NCBI RefSeq assembly: GCF_016865235.1
Contig: NZ_CP064030.1
Span: 2,852,001 to 2,916,000, forward strand
Source of the DNA: Dyella caseinilytica
Lineage (GTDB): Bacteria; Pseudomonadota; Gammaproteobacteria; Xanthomonadales; Rhodanobacteraceae
Length of the DNA: 64,000 nucleotides
Direction: 5' to 3'
Positions 15,864 through 25,173 of this stretch are shown in pieces. The notes below the pieces were generated by a model. That model saw only the letters and a list, made by a program, of their open reading frames with translations, was not told the origin of the DNA and made no database searches. Within the stretch, counting starts at the first letter, position 1; each line of letters opens with the position of its first letter. The position numbers and the translations under genes are program-made.

Positions 15864-17594
15864 ATGAGCATCCATAATGTCGCCGATGTCCTGGTTGAAA
15901 CCCTTGCTCAAGCCGGTGTGAAGCGCATACACGGTTTGGTCGGCGACAGCCTCAATGGCATTACCGAGTCGCTGCGGCAACGCAAGGATATGGAATGGAT
16001 CCATTACCGACATGAAGAAGCCGCTGCTTTTGCCGCCGGAGCAGAAGCGCAGCTTACGGGTCAACTGGCTGTTTGTGCCGGGTCGTGTGGACCAGGCAAC
16101 CTGCATTTGATCAATGGTCTCTACGACGCCCACCGTTCGCGCACACCGGTGCTGGCCATTGCGGCTCATATTCCCTCCTCCGAAATCGGTAGCGGCTATT
16201 TCCAGGAAACGCATCCGCAGAACCTGTTTCAGGAATGCAGCCACTATTGCGAACTGGTGAGCAGCCCTTCGCAGATCCACCGTGCCGTAGAAATTGCCAT
16301 TCGCACGGCGGTCGGGCAGCGCGGTGTTTCCGTGCTGGTCATTCCTGGCGACGTTGCGCTGTCCGAGTCTAGCGGTCCGGTAGCATCGACCATCAGCTTG
16401 CTACCCCAAGCACCGAAAGTCGTGCCGGCGGATGCACAACTCGACCAATTAGCCGCCCTGCTCGGCAGCGGTCGCAAGGTCACGCTGTTCTGCGGACGTG
16501 GTTGCGCCGGTGCGCACGATGAAGTGATCAAACTGGCCGAAACGCTCAAGGCACCGGTTGTGCATGCGCTCGGTGGTAAGGAACATGTTGAATGGGATAA
16601 CCCTTACGACGTCGGCATGACCGGTTTGATCGGTTTCAGCTCCGGCTACGAAGCCATGATGAATTGCGACACGCTATTGTTGCTCGGCACCGATTTCCCC
16701 TATCGCCAGTTCTTCCCCGACGACGCAAAGATCTGCCAGATCGACCTGCGCGCGGAAAACCTCGGACGCCGCTGTCGCCTCGACCTTGGCTTGGTCGGGG
16801 ACGTCGGCGCCACACTCCATGCACTGCTGCCGCGCTTGAAGGCGGCTAGCGACGACAAGCATTTGAAGAGCAGTCTGGAGCGCTACAGCAAGGCGCGCGA
16901 AGGACTCAACGATCTCGCCGTCGGCAAAGCGGGCAGCAAGCCGATCCATCCACAATACGTGGCCAAAGTGGTCAGCGATGTCGCCAGCGAGGATGCCGTA
17001 TTCACCTGCGACGTCGGTACACCCACCATCTGGGCTGCACGCTATCTGCATATGAACGGCAAGCGACGCCTGCTTGGCTCCTTCGTCCACGGCTCAATGG
17101 CCAATGCCATGCCGCAAGCCATCGGTGCACAGACCGCGTATCCCGGCCGGCAAATTGTCAGCCTGTCCGGCGATGGCGGCTTTGCCATGCTGATGGGTGA
17201 CCTGCTGACCCTGGTGCAGCATCAGTTGCCGGTGAAAATCGTGGTGTTCAATAACGGCACGCTTGGCTTTGTGGAGCTGGAGATGAAGGCATCCGGATTC
17301 CTGCCAACCGGTGTCACGCTGGACAACCCCGATTTCTCGGCGGTTGCCCGCGCGTCAGGTATCTATGGCGTACGCGTGGAAGATCCGGCTGATCTGGAGA
17401 AAGCGGTGCGCGAAGCCTTTGCGCACAATGGGCCCGCATTGGTTGACGTCGTAACCAACCGACAGGAGCTGTCCATGCCGCCGAAGATCCAGCTGGAGCA
17501 GATGAAAGGCTTCAGCCTGTGGGCGCTTCGCACAGTGATGAATGGGCGTGGCGATGAGTTGGTTGAATTGGCGCGGAGCAATTTGCGGCGTTGA
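15864..17594 (+). CDS. poxB: Pyruvate dehydrogenase (quinone) / pyruvate oxidase-type ThDP enzyme
   Basis: The 576-residue ThDP enzyme has three domains. The N-terminal Pyr domain has GLVGDSLNGITESL and the catalytic glutamate in RHEEAAAFAAG. A central FAD-binding type domain follows, and the PP domain has the ThDP motif from GDGGFAMLMGDLL to NNG (about residues 432-462). The C-terminal stretch (NRQELSMPPKI...) matches the lipid-activated tail of PoxB. It decarboxylates pyruvate to acetate and CO2, reducing ubiquinone at the membrane. The ATG at 15864 has GGAAGG upstream. Length agrees with E. coli PoxB (572). Confidence 0.93.
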   Translation: MSIHNVADVLVETLAQAGVKRIHGLVGDSLNGITESLRQRKDMEWIHYRHEEAAAFAAGAEAQLTGQLAVCAGSCGPGNLHLINGLYDAHRSRTPVLAIAAHIPSSEIGSGYFQETHPQNLFQECSHYCELVSSPSQIHRAVEIAIRTAVGQRGVSVLVIPGDVALSESSGPVASTISLLPQAPKVVPADAQLDQLAALLGSGRKVTLFCGRGCAGAHDEVIKLAETLKAPVVHALGGKEHVEWDNPYDVGMTGLIGFSSGYEAMMNCDTLLLLGTDFPYRQFFPDDAKICQIDLRAENLGRRCRLDLGLVGDVGATLHALLPRLKAASDDKHLKSSLERYSKAREGLNDLAVGKAGSKPIHPQYVAKVVSDVASEDAVFTCDVGTPTIWAARYLHMNGKRRLLGSFVHGSMANAMPQAIGAQTAYPGRQIVSLSGDGGFAMLMGDLLTLVQHQLPVKIVVFNNGTLGFVELEMKASGFLPTGVTLDNPDFSAVARASGIYGVRVEDPADLEKAVREAFAHNGPALVDVVTNRQELSMPPKIQLEQMKGFSLWALRTVMNGRGDELVELARSNLRR

Positions 17595-17620
17595 ACCACA
17601 TAACCTCTCATCTTGTCGCA

Positions 17621-17692
17621 CCGTCATTCCGGCGAAGGCCGGAATCCACGCTTCGCACTGACCATGGATTCCGGCCTTCGCCGGAATGACGG
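17621..17692. repeat. Perfect 28-bp inverted repeat (family B palindromes)
   Basis: CCGTCATTCCGGCGAAGGCC (plus GGAATCCA) at 17621-17648 is repeated exactly in reverse complement at 17665-17692, with a 16-nt spacer. Each arm also contains its own small hairpin (GGC-GAA-GGCC). Related single units occur at 28291-28322 and 31025-31066. It sits after poxB and before the end of the convergent murJ gene and may serve as a bidirectional transcript end. Confidence 0.9.
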
Positions 17693-17742
17693 CGTGGTGG
17701 CTACGTAGGCTGCGCCAGCCAAACTACGTGATCACTCACCGA

Positions 17743-19323
17743 TCAGCCGATGCCAACGCGTCGCAAAAATTTCCCCAGCACGTCCACACAAACCTTGATG
17801 CGCAGCGCATAGGTCATCCCGAAATAAGCGATGCCATAGGTTGACAGCACAAACATCGCCGTAACGATCGGTCCACGTAGCGGCAAATAATGCTCGACCA
17901 CGCAAGCTGCCAGCGCGGCAAAACCCGCAGCTCCCCACAACTTCATCATCATCACTGCCGACACGCCGGTGACGCCGATACGTTTGTTCAATTTTTGGCG
18001 CAGCAGATGGAACTCGATCCAGCCCGCCACACCTGCCGAAGCAGTAAGCCCCACCGCACCCCACTGCGGCGAAATGCCCAGCATTCCAGGCAACAGCAAA
18101 GCGCTAGCCAAACCGAGCACCGCGGTAAAAAACAAACGGACGATGGCGAAGCGCAGCGGCGTGCGCGTATCGCGCATGGCGTAATAGGTCGAGGCGTAAA
18201 GCCGACCAAAGGTCGATGCCAGCAAACCCACGCCGGAGCCGGCCAGGATTGCCCATACATAATACGAATCCTTGCTGGTAAATGCGCCGGACTGATACAG
18301 CGCCGCCACCACCACGTTACCGAGTGCAAAGAACGCCATCGACGAGGGCACGATAAAGAACGCAATGCGTTCCAGACCGTTGTTCAATCGTGTGGACAGC
18401 TTTGCGGCGACGTCTTCATCGACGTCTTCGCCAACCATGCGCGATAGCGTGGGCAATTCCGATGCGGAAATCGCCATGCCAAACAGGCTAACCGGCAGCA
18501 GGTTGATCGATGATGCGGTGGTCATGCCGGCAATCGCGCCGCTGCCCAACAAAGTGGAAATGGCCTGATCGACAAACGCGCTGATCTGTACGACACCACG
18601 CCCAATCGCCACGCCAAGAAAACTGCCACCTACCTGCCGTACGTGCATGCTGCGCAGATCAAGCTTCAGCCGCATGTTCGGCGCCAGCTTCAATACCGGC
18701 CCCAGCTGTACCAGGAACTGCAACAGGCAACCCAGCACCGTACCCCACGCCAGATACACGATCAGATGATTGGCATCCAGGTGACGAAAGAACAGCATGG
18801 TCAGGATCATGGAGAGATTCCAGACCACTGGCGCTGCATAGGAAAGGAAGAACTTATGATGGCTGTTGAGTATTCCGAGACACCACGCCGACCACACCAG
18901 GATGCCGGTGCCCGGAAATAGAATCCGCACGATCAGAATCGTCAGTTCGCGCTTCTCGCCGGTATAGCCTGGTGCGATCAGCCATAGCAAATAGGGCGTC
19001 GCCAGCACACCCAGCGCCACGATCACGGAGATGATCAGCGCCAGAGCAGCAGCAATAGCGCCCGCCAGGCGATCCGCTTCTTCCTGCTTGTGCTGGGCCA
19101 GCAACCGGGCATACACCGGGATAAAGGAGGCCGAAAGCACGCCTTCCCCGAACAGGTTCTGCAGGAAGTTCGGCACGCGTAGTGCGGCGCTGAAGATATC
19201 CGCCGCATCGGAAAGACCGAAATAATGCGAAAACACCCGTTGCCGGGCCAGGCCGAACAGGCGGCTGCAAAGGATACCCGCGCCTACCAGCAAGGCATGT
19301 CCGCGGCCTGCCTCTTTCGTCAT
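17743..19323 (-). CDS. murJ: Lipid II flippase MurJ
   Basis: The 526-residue integral membrane protein (E. coli MurJ 511) has about 14 hydrophobic helices. It has the MOP-superfamily start LVGAGILCSRLFGLARQRVFSHYFG and the conserved loop VPNFLQNLFGEGVLSASFIPVY. It moves lipid-linked peptidoglycan precursor across the inner membrane and should be essential. It sits 89 bp from the YccA-family gene on the same strand, with a family A palindrome between them. It is convergent with poxB across the 28-bp inverted repeat. Confidence 0.96.
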   Translation of the reverse strand: MTKEAGRGHALLVGAGILCSRLFGLARQRVFSHYFGLSDAADIFSAALRVPNFLQNLFGEGVLSASFIPVYARLLAQHKQEEADRLAGAIAAALALIISVIVALGVLATPYLLWLIAPGYTGEKRELTILIVRILFPGTGILVWSAWCLGILNSHHKFFLSYAAPVVWNLSMILTMLFFRHLDANHLIVYLAWGTVLGCLLQFLVQLGPVLKLAPNMRLKLDLRSMHVRQVGGSFLGVAIGRGVVQISAFVDQAISTLLGSGAIAGMTTASSINLLPVSLFGMAISASELPTLSRMVGEDVDEDVAAKLSTRLNNGLERIAFFIVPSSMAFFALGNVVVAALYQSGAFTSKDSYYVWAILAGSGVGLLASTFGRLYASTYYAMRDTRTPLRFAIVRLFFTAVLGLASALLLPGMLGISPQWGAVGLTASAGVAGWIEFHLLRQKLNKRIGVTGVSAVMMMKLWGAAGFAALAACVVEHYLPLRGPIVTAMFVLSTYGIAYFGMTYALRIKVCVDVLGKFLRRVGIG

Positions 19324-19376
19324 ACCTGCTCTATGCGCCGGAAAAACGGCAAGGGTAGCATTTTGCCTGCGTATTG

Positions 19377-19402
19377 CCCCTCTCCCCTTTTGGGGAGAGG
19401 GG
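19377..19402. repeat. Family A palindrome
   Basis: CCCCTCTCCCC-TTTT-GGGGAGAGGGG, 11-bp perfect arms with a 4-nt loop, lies in the gap between the YccA-family gene and murJ. No U run follows on the minus strand in which both genes read, so it looks like a dispersed element, not a terminator. Confidence 0.85.
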
Positions 19403-19411
19403 AAAAACCAC

Positions 19412-20167
19412 TTAGCGGCGAGCCTTGGACAGCAGGCGCAGCAATTCCATGTACAGCCAGACCAGGGTGACCATCAACGCAAACGCCCCGTACCACTCCA
19501 TGTACTTGGGTGCACCTTGCGCGGCGGCGCGGTCGATCATGTCGAAATCCAGCACGAGGTTCAGCGCGGCAAGGCCGACCACCAGCAGGCTGAAGCCGAT
19601 GCCCATGGCGCCGGTTTCATGGATGAAAGGAATCTGGATATGGGTGAAGGCGCGCAGCGCGATATCCACGATGTACAGCAGCGCAATGCCGCCAGTTGCG
19701 GCGACCACACCCATGCGGAACTTGTCAGTCACCTTGATCCAGCCGGAACGGTATGCCATCAGCATCACTGCCAGCACACCCACCGTGAGCATCACAGCCT
19801 GCAGCACGATGCCAGGGAAACGCAGATTCATCACTGCTGAAATGCCACCGAGCGCGAAGCCTTCGGCAATGGCATAAAGCGGCGCGGTGATGCCCGACCA
19901 GCGTTGCGCGAAGCTGGTCACCAGCGCCAGCACAAAGCCAACCAGCAAACCGCCCCACATGAAGGGACTGATGGCGGCAAGAGCTGCCGACATATCGCCG
20001 CCTGCGGCGATGTCCGCAAAGCGCTGCCAGGTCCAACCTCCCGTGATCACCGCAAGCACCAGCAACAGGGCCGTGCGCACGATCGTGCCGTTCATGGTCA
20101 TGCGTTCGCCCGTGACGGGCAGTCCCTGGAACGCTTTTGCGCGCAATACCGGATTACCTGATGGCAT
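19412..20167 (-). CDS. Bax inhibitor-1/YccA family membrane protein
   Basis: The 251-residue protein has about seven membrane helices. The region from VLALVTSFAQRWSGITAPLYAIAEGFALGG through VVAATGGIALLYIVDIALR and the final VTLVWLYMELLRLLSKARR fits the YccA branch of Bax inhibitor-1 proteins. Family members can act as pH-sensitive channels, and E. coli YccA inhibits the FtsH protease; which applies here is unknown. The N-terminal 40 residues are soluble and may bind a partner. It is upstream of murJ on the same strand. Confidence 0.88.
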   Translation of the reverse strand: MPSGNPVLRAKAFQGLPVTGERMTMNGTIVRTALLLVLAVITGGWTWQRFADIAAGGDMSAALAAISPFMWGGLLVGFVLALVTSFAQRWSGITAPLYAIAEGFALGGISAVMNLRFPGIVLQAVMLTVGVLAVMLMAYRSGWIKVTDKFRMGVVAATGGIALLYIVDIALRAFTHIQIPFIHETGAMGIGFSLLVVGLAALNLVLDFDMIDRAAAQGAPKYMEWYGAFALMVTLVWLYMELLRLLSKARR

Positions 20168-20246
20168 GGTTATTCCTTTCCTTGTGGTGGTTCAAATACG
20201 CATGGATCGAAGCAACGATCCTACCCAATAGACCGATAGCGGTTCG

Positions 20247-20570
20247 TTAACGCGGCCTGACCTGATCGTCGATCACGATGTAGTGGCGCTCACCACGCAG
20301 CGGATCGAAATACACCGCCGTCAGCTGCCCACTGCCGGGGTCGACAAAACGCTCCCCCGTGTCCTTCCAACGCGGATCCGGCCCGGTACGCAGCAAGGGC
20401 TTGTAGCGCCAGCGTTCAATCGCCAGCCCCACCACCAAAAGCAGGCCACCGAACAGCAGTTGCGGCAACAACGCCACCATCACCCCGGTCAACGCGGCAA
20501 CGAGCGCTCCGAGCAACAGCAAGCCGCCCAATGCGTACAGAATAATTGGCAACATGAAGAGGCGGCTCAC
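20247..20570 (-). CDS. Small membrane protein with C-terminal soluble tail, unknown
   Basis: The 107-residue protein has two hydrophobic segments (about residues 6-30 and 32-52), then a cytoplasmic tail with a conserved-looking block (DPRWKDTGERFVDPGSGQ, then VYFDPLRGERHYIVID). I recognise no named family. Its stop overlaps the start of the downstream reading by none, while its ATG overlaps the stop of ybjQ by four bases, so it is co-translated with that gene. The tail looks like a metal- or ligand-binding loop but that is a guess. Confidence 0.72.
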   Translation of the reverse strand: MSRLFMLPIILYALGGLLLLGALVAALTGVMVALLPQLLFGGLLLVVGLAIERWRYKPLLRTGPDPRWKDTGERFVDPGSGQLTAVYFDPLRGERHYIVIDDQVRPR

Positions 20571-20890
20571 GTGGGAGGATCGAGCACAACCGCCGTGCCG
20601 TAAGCTACGATTTCACTCATGGTCTGGCCGATTTCGGCCGAATCGAAGCGCATCATCACCACCGCGTTGGCCCCCATCACCTTCGCATTGGAAACCAGCC
20701 GATCCAGCGCATGGCGGCGCGCTTCTTCCAGCATCTGGGTGTATTCATGGATCTCGCCGCCGACGAGTGAGCGGATGCCCGCCATCATGTTGCCGCCGAT
20801 ACCGCGGCTGCGCACCACCACGCCAAACACCTGGCCCTTGACCTGCACGACCTGATGTCCAGGCACGTTTTCGGTTGTCACCACCAACAT
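20567..20890 (-). CDS. YbjQ/UPF0145 family protein
   Basis: The 107-residue protein has the YbjQ family signature VVTTENVPGHQ, VKGQVFGVVVRSRGI, EYTQMLEEARRHALDRL and MGANAVVMMRFDS. This family forms pentameric rings and is sometimes annotated as a heavy-metal binding domain, but no function is established. It is the first gene of a run with the small membrane protein (4-bp overlap) and the YccA-family gene. It is divergent from the M16 peptidase at 21053. Confidence 0.92.
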   Translation of the reverse strand: MLVVTTENVPGHQVVQVKGQVFGVVVRSRGIGGNMMAGIRSLVGGEIHEYTQMLEEARRHALDRLVSNAKVMGANAVVMMRFDSAEIGQTMSEIVAYGTAVVLDPPT

Positions 20891-21052
20891 GATTGTGTTC
20901 CTCCCCCAAGCTATTTAGACGTTTCGTCCACGATACCCCCCACCCGAGTCAACCGGTAGTTGCACCGCACCAGCTTCCGACACGTACGCCGGCACCGGGC
21001 ACTATGGCACCATCGGGCGGTCTACTGTTGTCCACATAAGGAACCCGAAATC

Positions 21053-23761
21053 ATGTCGAGACCCTTCAAGACATTGGCATGGAGCGTGATGCTTGGCATG
21101 GGGCTGGTCGCCACCAGTCTTCCGGCCCTGGCCGATGCCCCCGCATCGCAAACCGTTGCCAATAGTGATGGAAAGGTTCTACACGCCACCCTGGACAACG
21201 GCCTGCGCGTGGTGATCGTGCGCGAAACGCTCTCACCCATGGTCACTACCCAGATCACCTATCTGGCAGGCGGGTATCACACACCTGATGGTTTTCCCGG
21301 TACCGCGCACGCGCTGGAACACATGATGTTCCGCGACAGCCAGGGCATGACCGGCGCGCAGCTCAATGAAATGACCGGCAAGATGGGCGCGGAAAACAAC
21401 GCCTTCACCACCAACGACGCCACGCAATTCTACTTTGTGGCGCCATCGAACTATCTCGACATCCTGCTGCATATCGAATCTACCCGTATGGAAGGTGCGC
21501 TGCTGACCCAGAAGGATTGGGAGCGTGAGCGCGGTGCGATCGAGCAGGAAGTCTCGCGCGATATTTCCGATCCGGGCTATCTCGCCTTCCAGAAGGCCGA
21601 GCGTATTCTCTATGCCGGTACTGGCTACGCCGAAGACGCACTCGGTACCCGTCCGTCCTTCGACAAAACCACCGCTACAGACCTGCAAACGTTCTACAAG
21701 GACTGGTACGCGCCGAACAACGCGCTGCTGGTCATCGTGGGTGATGTCGATCCGCAGAGCACGCTTGCGAAAGTGAAGGATCTCTTTGGCAAGATTCCGC
21801 AGCGCAAGCTGCCCGAACCCGCTCCGCTGAAACTGCAGCCAATCAAGCCGGAAACGATTGCCACCACCACGCCACAAGGCACCGGTTCTGTGCAGTTCCT
21901 CTATCGCATGCCCGGCATGAAGGAAAAGGACAACGCCGCAGCACAGGTTCTGCTGGATGTGCTCAACAACGCGCGCAGTTCGCTCAACGCGCTAGCCGTG
22001 CAAGGCAAAGTACTGAGCGCCGATGCACAGTTGCAACCCTTCAGCCAGGGTGGCGTTGGTGTGATCGAAGTCGGCTTTCCCAAGGGTGGCGATGCAAAGC
22101 AGGCGCAGGCCGATCTGGATGGCGTGATCAACGCTATTCTGAAAAATGGCGTACCGGCGGATCTGGTCGAAGCTTCCAAGCAATCGGAAATCGCCCAAGC
22201 CGAGTTCAACAAGAACAGTGCCGTATCGCTGGCCAGCGCGTGGTCGCAGGCCATCGCGTGGATGGGCCTGGGTTCGCCGGAAGAGGCCGAAGCACAGATT
22301 CGCCAAGTGACCGTGGACGACGTCAATCGCGTCGCACGTGAATATCTAAAGCCTGACCAGCGCGTCACCGTCGTACTCACCTCCGACAACAACGGCCAAC
22401 GCCCGTCGGATAGCGCCGGTTTTGGTGGCTCCGAATCCTTCGCCGGCAATGACAAGCTCGACGCACCGCTGCCGGCATGGGCTGCGGAAAAACTCAGCAA
22501 GCTGGAAATGCCGCGGTGGACGCTGGCGCCAGTGCAGATGACGCTGGATAACGGCATCCATCTCATCGTGCAGCCGGAAACGATCAGCAAGACGGTCACC
22601 GTGCTGGGTCATGTCGACAACAACGCCAAACTGCAGGAGCCCGCCGGGCAGGAAGGCGCGGCTCGCCTGCTGACTACACTGTTCGATTACGGCTCGACCA
22701 CACTTGATCGTGATGCCTACCACAAGGCACTGGACGATATTGCCGCCACCGAGAGCGGCGGCACCGATTTCGGCGTCGCCGTGCTGAGCGAACATTTTGA
22801 TCGCGGCGTGCAATTGCTGGCCGACAACGAACTGCATCCCGCCCTGCCCCAGCAAGGCTTTGGTGTGCAGCAGGAAACGCTCGCGCGTACGCTGGCCGGC
22901 GAAATGCAATCGCCGCAGTACAAAATGATGAAGTCCCTGATGGAAGGCTTGCTACCTAAGGGCGATGCGGAACTGCGCCGCGCCACGCCTGACACGGTCA
23001 ACAAGCTGACCCTGCAGAACGTCAAGGATTACTACGCGAAAACCTACCGCCCGGATCTCACCACCATCGTGGTGGTCGGCAACGTCACACCGGAGCAAGC
23101 CAAGGCCACGGTCGAGCGCTATTTCGGTCAGTGGAAAGCGGTGGGACCGAAGCCGGATGTGATCTCCAAACCGGTGCCTACCAATCCGGCCGGTTATACC
23201 GTGGTCGAAAACCCCTACGCATCGCAGGATCAGGTGCTGATGGGCCAGATGCTTGAGCTCAACATGCACAACCCGGATCGCTATGCGCTGCAGTTGGGCA
23301 ATGATGTGCTTGGCGGCAACGGCTTTGCCTCGCGCCTGATGACCGATATCCGCGTAAAGCATGGTTACGCCTACGGTGCAGGTTCGGGCATGCGCTTCGA
23401 CCGTTCGCGTTCGATCTTCTTCGTGCAGTACGGCAGCGATCCGGACAAAGTCGCCGCCGTTGACGGACTGGTACGTCAGAACCTGATCGACATGCAGACC
23501 ACGCCGGTCAAGGACGAAGAACTGACTAACGCGCGCCAATATGAAATTCGCTCGATCCCGGTCAGCGTCGCCAGCATCGACAGCATCGGGCGTTCGTTGC
23601 TGAATTGGGCTTGGCACGGCGAGCCGCTCGACCAGCCGATGGTGGCGGCCGAGCACTTCCTGACGATGACGCCTGAGCAGGTGCAGGCGGCGTTCAAGAA
23701 ATACCTCAAGCCGCAAAACCTGACACAGGTGGTGCAAGGACCCGCGCCAGCGAAACACTAA
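21053..23761 (+). CDS. Periplasmic M16 zinc metallopeptidase (pitrilysin/PqqL-like)
   Basis: With the ATG at 21053 (AAGGAA upstream) the product is 902 residues with a Sec signal ending at LPALADA (about residue 28). It holds two M16 repeats. The first carries the inverted zinc motif H86-A-L-E89-H90 and a third ligand glutamate in GAIEQEVSRD (about residue 166). The second (from about residue 490) lacks the motif, as in other two-repeat members. The fold encloses and cleaves unfolded peptides. It ends at a shared terminator with the convergent Fsr-like gene. Confidence 0.93.
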   Translation: MSRPFKTLAWSVMLGMGLVATSLPALADAPASQTVANSDGKVLHATLDNGLRVVIVRETLSPMVTTQITYLAGGYHTPDGFPGTAHALEHMMFRDSQGMTGAQLNEMTGKMGAENNAFTTNDATQFYFVAPSNYLDILLHIESTRMEGALLTQKDWERERGAIEQEVSRDISDPGYLAFQKAERILYAGTGYAEDALGTRPSFDKTTATDLQTFYKDWYAPNNALLVIVGDVDPQSTLAKVKDLFGKIPQRKLPEPAPLKLQPIKPETIATTTPQGTGSVQFLYRMPGMKEKDNAAAQVLLDVLNNARSSLNALAVQGKVLSADAQLQPFSQGGVGVIEVGFPKGGDAKQAQADLDGVINAILKNGVPADLVEASKQSEIAQAEFNKNSAVSLASAWSQAIAWMGLGSPEEAEAQIRQVTVDDVNRVAREYLKPDQRVTVVLTSDNNGQRPSDSAGFGGSESFAGNDKLDAPLPAWAAEKLSKLEMPRWTLAPVQMTLDNGIHLIVQPETISKTVTVLGHVDNNAKLQEPAGQEGAARLLTTLFDYGSTTLDRDAYHKALDDIAATESGGTDFGVAVLSEHFDRGVQLLADNELHPALPQQGFGVQQETLARTLAGEMQSPQYKMMKSLMEGLLPKGDAELRRATPDTVNKLTLQNVKDYYAKTYRPDLTTIVVVGNVTPEQAKATVERYFGQWKAVGPKPDVISKPVPTNPAGYTVVENPYASQDQVLMGQMLELNMHNPDRYALQLGNDVLGGNGFASRLMTDIRVKHGYAYGAGSGMRFDRSRSIFFVQYGSDPDKVAAVDGLVRQNLIDMQTTPVKDEELTNARQYEIRSIPVSVASIDSIGRSLLNWAWHGEPLDQPMVAAEHFLTMTPEQVQAAFKKYLKPQNLTQVVQGPAPAKH

Positions 23762-23770
23762 GTTGAAAAG

Positions 23771-23799
23771 AAAACGGCCCGCAGATGCGGGCCGTTTTT
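23771..23799. terminator. Bidirectional rho-independent terminator
   Basis: AAAACGGCCCGC (23771-23782) and GCGGGCCGTTTT (23787-23798) form a perfect stem with loop AGAT. A-rich sequence precedes and T-rich sequence follows, so it works for both the M16 peptidase (plus) and the Fsr-like MFS gene (minus), whose stops flank it. Confidence 0.93.
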
Positions 23800-23801
23800 C
23801 T

Positions 23802-25043
23802 CTATGCCTTGGCAAGCTTTCGTGCCGGTCGTTCCAGATTCGGCAAGAACACCGCCAGTACGCCAATCAACGGCAAGTACGCGCACAGCGAATACACATA
23901 GTCGATGCCATGCGCATCGGCGACACGCCCAAGCACCGCGGCGCCTATGCCACCCATGCCGAACGCAAAACCGAAGAACAACCCGGACACCATGCCGACA
24001 CGTCCTGGAATCAGCTCCTGCGCATAAACCAGAATCGCGGAGAATGCCGAGGAAAGGATCAGACCGATCACCACCGTCAGCACACCGGTCCAGAACAGGT
24101 TGGCGTGTGGCAGCGCCAGCGTGAACGGTGCCACGCCCAGGATCGACACCCAGATCACCCACTTGCGCCCGATCCGGTCACCCACCGGACCGCCGATCAG
24201 CGAACCGGCCGCTACCGCGAACAAGAACACGAACAAATGCATCTGCGCGTTCTGCACTGACACACCGAAGGTATGCATCAGGTAGAACGTGAAATAGCTG
24301 CTGATGCTGGCGAGATAGAAATACTTGGAGAAGATCAGCAAGCCGAGGATGGACATACACATCACCACCTTGCCGCGGCTGAGCGCTTCACTGGCCACAT
24401 GACGCACCACTTTGCTGCGGCTGACATGGTGCAGGCGATACCAGCGCCCCACCTGCAGCAGCACCACCATCGCCAACAGTGCCGCGAGCGAGAACCACGC
24501 CACGCTGCCACGGCCATGCGGCACGATGATCCAAGCCGCCAGCAGCGGCCCCAGCGACGACCCCGTATTGCCGCCAACCTGGAACAGCGATTGCGCCAGA
24601 CCATGCTGACCGCCCGAGGCCAGGCGCGCCACACGCGAAGATTCCGGATGGAATACCGACGAGCCGGTGCCGACCAGTCCGGCAGCCAACAGCAGCACCG
24701 GAAAGTTCGGCGCCACGGCCAGCAACAGCAGACCGCACAAGGTGAAGCCCATGCCGACAGGCAACGAATACGGCATCGGCTTGCGATCCGTGACCATGCC
24801 AACCAGCGGCTGCAACAACGATGCCGTCACTTGGTACGTCAGTGTGATCAGGCCCACCTGGCCGAAGCTCAAGTTGAAGCCGCTTTTGAGAAGCGGGTAA
24901 ATGGCCAGAATCAACGACTGGATCATGTCGTTGAGCAAATGGGAAAAACTGATCGCACCCAGGATGGTGAAATCCGTGCGTTGCGCGGGGACGCTGGGCT
25001 GCGCACCCGACGGCAGAGAAACCGATTCGGCAGAATTGGACAT
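23802..25043 (-). CDS. MFS transporter, fosmidomycin-resistance (Fsr) type
   Basis: With the ATG at 25043 the product is 413 residues; a GTG at 25064 would add seven. It has 12 hydrophobic segments and the Fsr-like pattern FSHLLNDMIQSLILAIYPLL, QVTASLLQPLVGMVTDR and GTGSSVFHPESSRVARLASG. The HPESSR motif in TM5 is typical of the YnfM/Fsr branch. It exports a drug or metabolite, with fosmidomycin the only suggested substrate of the type. It is divergent from an AraC regulator 130 bp away, which likely controls it. Confidence 0.88.
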   Translation of the reverse strand: MSNSAESVSLPSGAQPSVPAQRTDFTILGAISFSHLLNDMIQSLILAIYPLLKSGFNLSFGQVGLITLTYQVTASLLQPLVGMVTDRKPMPYSLPVGMGFTLCGLLLLAVAPNFPVLLLAAGLVGTGSSVFHPESSRVARLASGGQHGLAQSLFQVGGNTGSSLGPLLAAWIIVPHGRGSVAWFSLAALLAMVVLLQVGRWYRLHHVSRSKVVRHVASEALSRGKVVMCMSILGLLIFSKYFYLASISSYFTFYLMHTFGVSVQNAQMHLFVFLFAVAAGSLIGGPVGDRIGRKWVIWVSILGVAPFTLALPHANLFWTGVLTVVIGLILSSAFSAILVYAQELIPGRVGMVSGLFFGFAFGMGGIGAAVLGRVADAHGIDYVYSLCAYLPLIGVLAVFLPNLERPARKLAKA

Positions 25044-25173
25044 ACGTACTCGGGATGGGGACACGGGCGAGATTGCCTCGCTGATGAGGCCACCTTAAAG
25101 TAGCCGTCTTCGGCCTGCATACACTATTGGGTCAACTTCTGTAGAAATCGGGCCAAACGAAGGTGCCGCCATC

